From an uncultured Bacteroidota bacterium (lineage in GTDB: Bacteria; Bacteroidota; Bacteroidia; Flavobacteriales; Flavobacteriaceae), in NCBI GenBank assembly GCA_902512065.1, contig CABXHU010000004.1, positions 1 through 64,000 of the forward strand: a stretch of DNA of 64,000 bases, written 5' to 3'. The position numbers were made by a program, and so were the translations under genes. Every line of letters begins with the position of its first letter. Position 1 is the first letter of the stretch. The notes under the pieces are model-generated. The model searched no databases. It worked only from the letters and a program-made list of their open reading frames with translations, and was not told the origin of the DNA. Positions 61,110 through 64,000 of the stretch are shown one piece after another.

Positions 61110-62444
61110 TTAGTATTCATTAGCTGTTATTTTTTTGTAAATTAATAATGCTTGACTATCTGAAAAAGATGCAATATAATGACATATTTCTAATATTCGT
61201 GAGTATAGTTCTGGTTTGTTTATATCTACTGTATCAGGCAAAAGATTTAGGATTAACTTATCATAACTATTAGCATTTCCTGCATGCATATTATTAGCTG
61301 CTGTAATGTAGCTTTCTAATAATACACTTATAAGATTATAACCTGCAATTTCTTTTTCAATAACCTCCTTTGACTCATATATGTTCTCTACACTAATCTT
61401 AATAATATCAGAAATCTGAGCTTTATATTTACTTCGATCCAAAAGAGATGATTCAAATACTCCTTTTATTATTTTCTCTTCATTATTCATAAATATATCA
61501 ACACTCTCATTAATCAAAGTATTTATAGACAAGGCTCTTAAATAGCTTATTCTATCAGTAGTATTACTTAGTTGATGATACTTTTTTGTGTTTATTGAAT
61601 CTCTTACCAAATTAATCAAATATTCTAATGCAAATTCTTCTTCAATTAATCCAAGATTTATGCCATCCTCAAAATCAATTATTGTATAACAAATATCATC
61701 AGCTGCTTCTACTAAATATGCTAATGGATGTCTTGTATAGCTCCCTGTTGAATCTTTTGATAATCCAAGTTCTTGTGCTATTTCAGAAAATATTCTTACC
61801 TCAGACTGAAAGAACCCGTATTTCTTATGGGAAACATTTACAGTAGGTTTTATCGGAAGGGACCCCTTTGGATATTTTACAAAAGCTCCAAGTGTGGCAT
61901 AGCTTAATCTAAGACCTCCTTCTCTTCCAATTCTTGATTGTGTAAGGATTTTAAACCCATTCGCATTCCCTTCAAAATCACATAAATCTTGATACTGCTT
62001 CTTAGTTAAACTCCTAGAAAAATCTTTCCCCTTGCCAGATATAAAAAACTGTCCAATAGATTTTTCTCCAGAATGACCAAATGGTGGATTCCCAATATCA
62101 TGAGCTAATGATGCAGAAGCTACAATTGCTCCAAAATCATTAGCCTGATAGCCATGAACATCTCTTAAATCAGGATATTTTTCAAGAATTTTTAATCCTA
62201 CCTTCCTGCCTAAAGACCTTCCAACAACACTAACCTCTAAGCTATGGGTTAGCCTAGTATGGACAAAATCTTCATTTGACAAAGGGACTACCTGTGTCTT
62301 ATCTTGTAAGCTTCTAAATTCAGAAGAGAAAATTATTCTATCATAATCTACCTCAAAGCCAAGACGAATTTCATCTTGATCCTTTCTTTCCCTTTTTTGA
62401 GTATCTCCAAACCTTTTTAATGATAATAATTTTTCCCAGTTCAT
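61110..62444 (-). CDS. dgt: dGTPase-like HD-domain dNTP triphosphohydrolase
   Basis: 444 aa; RTRLTHSLEVS-type VHTRLTHSLEVSVVGRSLG, ASLAHDIGNPPFGHSGE, LVEAADDICYTIIDFEDG. Confidence 0.94.
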   Translation of the reverse strand: MNWEKLLSLKRFGDTQKRERKDQDEIRLGFEVDYDRIIFSSEFRSLQDKTQVVPLSNEDFVHTRLTHSLEVSVVGRSLGRKVGLKILEKYPDLRDVHGYQANDFGAIVASASLAHDIGNPPFGHSGEKSIGQFFISGKGKDFSRSLTKKQYQDLCDFEGNANGFKILTQSRIGREGGLRLSYATLGAFVKYPKGSLPIKPTVNVSHKKYGFFQSEVRIFSEIAQELGLSKDSTGSYTRHPLAYLVEAADDICYTIIDFEDGINLGLIEEEFALEYLINLVRDSINTKKYHQLSNTTDRISYLRALSINTLINESVDIFMNNEEKIIKGVFESSLLDRSKYKAQISDIIKISVENIYESKEVIEKEIAGYNLISVLLESYITAANNMHAGNANSYDKLILNLLPDTVDINKPELYSRILEICHYIASFSDSQALLIYKKITANEY

Positions 62445-62509
62445 TTTTTATTTCCTGATTAGCAATATAACAATAATCTGTTAATAGATCTCAAAATTAT
62501 ATTTAACTA

Positions 62510-62542
62510 ATAACATTCTCTTAACATTAAGGTTACATTATA
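62510..62542 (+). promoter_or_regulatory. Pho-box-like array: three TTAACA-like hexamers on an exact 11-bp period
   Basis: ATAACA (510-515), TTAACA (521-526), GTTACA (532-537), each followed by TT; immediately upstream of a near-consensus -7 box GATCTTTG (547-554). Confidence 0.6.
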
Positions 62543-62580
62543 AAATGATCTTTGCAATAGAATATTAATTCATTTTAAAA

Positions 62581-63579
62581 ATGAAAAGATATATATTATT
62601 AGTTCTAGTATTATTTACGATGTATTCCTTTTCTCAAAAGGACAATAATGCAGTTAATGCTAAAGGGAAGCCTCATTTTAAAGTATTTTGGAATTATCAT
62701 TATGCAGAAGGTATTCAACAAGGTAGTGCCTTTGAATTAACAAGAGCCTATCTTGGTTACAAATATAAATTTGATGAGAGATTTTCTGCAAAAATTATCT
62801 ATGACATAGGGGAAAATGATGCCGGGAGTAATCATACTGCATTTGTAAAAATAGCGCAACTCGATTACAAAATAGATCCAAGTGTTAAAATCAGTATGGG
62901 ATTGATTGGAGGAAAGCAGTATAAAGATCAAGAAAATCATTGGGGATATAGATACATTTATAAAATGCTTCAAGATGAACATAAATTTGGTCCTAGTGCT
63001 GATTTAGGAATAAATGTAGAATTTAAAATTAGTAAAACAATAATAGGGAACCTGTTTGTGTTAAATGGAGAAGGATATAAAAATCTTCAAGACGATGATG
63101 GAAATCAAAGGGTTGGAATGAGTCTGATTTATAATCTAACAAAAAAATTAACTACTAAATTCTATTATGACACGTATGCCTCTGAAAACTCTAAGTCATT
63201 AAATAATTTGGCTTTTTTTGCTGGCTATAAAGCCGATACATGGAGCATTGGAGCTGAATATAATAAAATGGAAAATGGAATAAACTACAAAACAACTATT
63301 GATGGACATAATCTAGATGGTATTTCTTTTTATGGCAGTTATGGCTTTAATAATAAAATTGAAATATTTGCTAGATTTGATGAAATATCCTCTAATACTT
63401 TAACTAATCAAGACAATAGCTGGAACTATAATAAAGATGGAGCTCTATTAATTTTTGGAATTGAATACGCAGTTTCTAAAGGAGTAAAATTTTCAATAAA
63501 CACAAGGAGTTTTAATTATATAAATGATGATATAGAAGATATGTCATTAATATATTTTAACACAGAATTTAAATTATAA
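62581..63579 (+). CDS. Outer-membrane porin (phosphate-selective porin O/P-like)
   Basis: 332 aa; signal peptide; ELTRAYLGYKYKFDERFSAKIIYDIG; alternating beta-strand pattern; terminal ...YFNTEFKL. Confidence 0.85.
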   Translation: MKRYILLVLVLFTMYSFSQKDNNAVNAKGKPHFKVFWNYHYAEGIQQGSAFELTRAYLGYKYKFDERFSAKIIYDIGENDAGSNHTAFVKIAQLDYKIDPSVKISMGLIGGKQYKDQENHWGYRYIYKMLQDEHKFGPSADLGINVEFKISKTIIGNLFVLNGEGYKNLQDDDGNQRVGMSLIYNLTKKLTTKFYYDTYASENSKSLNNLAFFAGYKADTWSIGAEYNKMENGINYKTTIDGHNLDGISFYGSYGFNNKIEIFARFDEISSNTLTNQDNSWNYNKDGALLIFGIEYAVSKGVKFSINTRSFNYINDDIEDMSLIYFNTEFKL

Positions 63580-63583
63580 AGAA

Positions 63584-64000
63584 ATGGAGAATATTTATTT
63601 ATTAATGTTAGTTGCACTAGTTGCATTGGCTATTGCAGACCTTATAGTAGGGGTCAGTAATGATGCAGTTAATTTTTTAAACTCTGCTCTTGGTACCAAA
63701 GTACTTTCGTTTAAAACCATCATGATTGTTGCCAGCATTGGGATTGCTGTTGGAGCAGTGTTTTCTAGTGGGATGATGGAAGTAGCCAGAAAAGGAATAT
63801 TTAATCCTGGCGAATTTATGTTTAATGAGATCATGATAATTTTCATGGCGGTAATGATTACAGATATTTTATTACTTGATTTCTTCAATACTATTGGATT
63901 GCCAACATCTACTACTGTCTCTATTGTATTTGAACTATTAGGAGCCTCTGTTGCTATGGCACTAATTAAAATTGGACTAGATAATGGTAGTTTTTCAGAT
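63584..64000 (+). CDS. Inorganic phosphate transporter, PiT family (truncated by right window edge)
   Basis: Open frame from ATG 63584 to the end (139 codons): MENIYLLMLVALVALAIADLIVGVSNDAVNFLNSALGTKVLSFKTIMIVASIGIAVGAVFSSGMMEVARKGIFNP...DFFNTIGLPTSTTVSIVFELLGA; GVSNDAVNFLNSALGTK is PiT signature-like. Absent from the supplied ORF track because it lacks a stop. Confidence 0.9.
   Translation, partial: MENIYLLMLVALVALAIADLIVGVSNDAVNFLNSALGTKVLSFKTIMIVASIGIAVGAVFSSGMMEVARKGIFNPGEFMFNEIMIIFMAVMITDILLLDFFNTIGLPTSTTVSIVFELLGASVAMALIKIGLDNGSFSD

Noticed and set aside
63595-63888. 97-aa - strand ORF at the right edge
   Set aside because: Antisense shadow of the open PiT frame 63584-64000, which has clear family motifs
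1-64000. CRISPR arrays, transposases, prophage, toxin-antitoxin, defence islands, biosynthetic clusters
   Set aside because: None seen; gene content is almost entirely housekeeping, respiration and transport

Overview
The window is an AT-rich, gene-dense chromosomal segment from a member of the Bacteroidota, most likely Flavobacteriia. The assignment rests on SprA, Alternative Complex III, an ExbD subtype with a CxxC insert, a DUF2723 protein and TTTG-N19-TAnnTTTG promoters. Left to right it contains: a respiratory cluster (cox4 fragment, two COX3 genes, cyoE, then tonB, vanZ, gcvH, the giant T9SS gene sprA, ruvA, queG, ruvB, ctaD, coxB and actF-E-D-C-B-A); infB-nusA-rimP with an upstream tRNA-Gln(UUG); a DUF2723 membrane protein; a thioredoxin-like protein without catalytic cysteines; a sugar MFS transporter with a glycosylasparaginase; polA; rplM-rpsI-rpsB-tsf-pyrH-frr; an RND/MMPL transporter; asnS; rpoN; an exbB-X-exbD-exbD operon; tRNA-Ser(GGA); tatD-sucB-esterase-sucA; a polyprenyl synthase; aspS; tadA; dgt; and a porin followed by a PiT-type phosphate transporter cut by the right edge. 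I see no rRNA, CRISPR array, prophage, transposase or defence system, and no convincing wholly new multigene system. The most interesting signals are small: a three-copy, 11-bp-period TTAACA-like (Pho-box-like) array in front of the porin/PiT pair; 19-bp dyads inside the promoter spacers of both respiratory operons; a Pol I whose 3'-5' exonuclease motif I appears lost; a Cys-less thioredoxin homolog; a five-copy AAEEAKEK tail on ribosomal protein S2; an inverted repeat in the rpsB leader; and recurrent TAnnTTTG boxes very close to start codons. All calls come from reading the sequence and recalled family knowledge. No searches were run.
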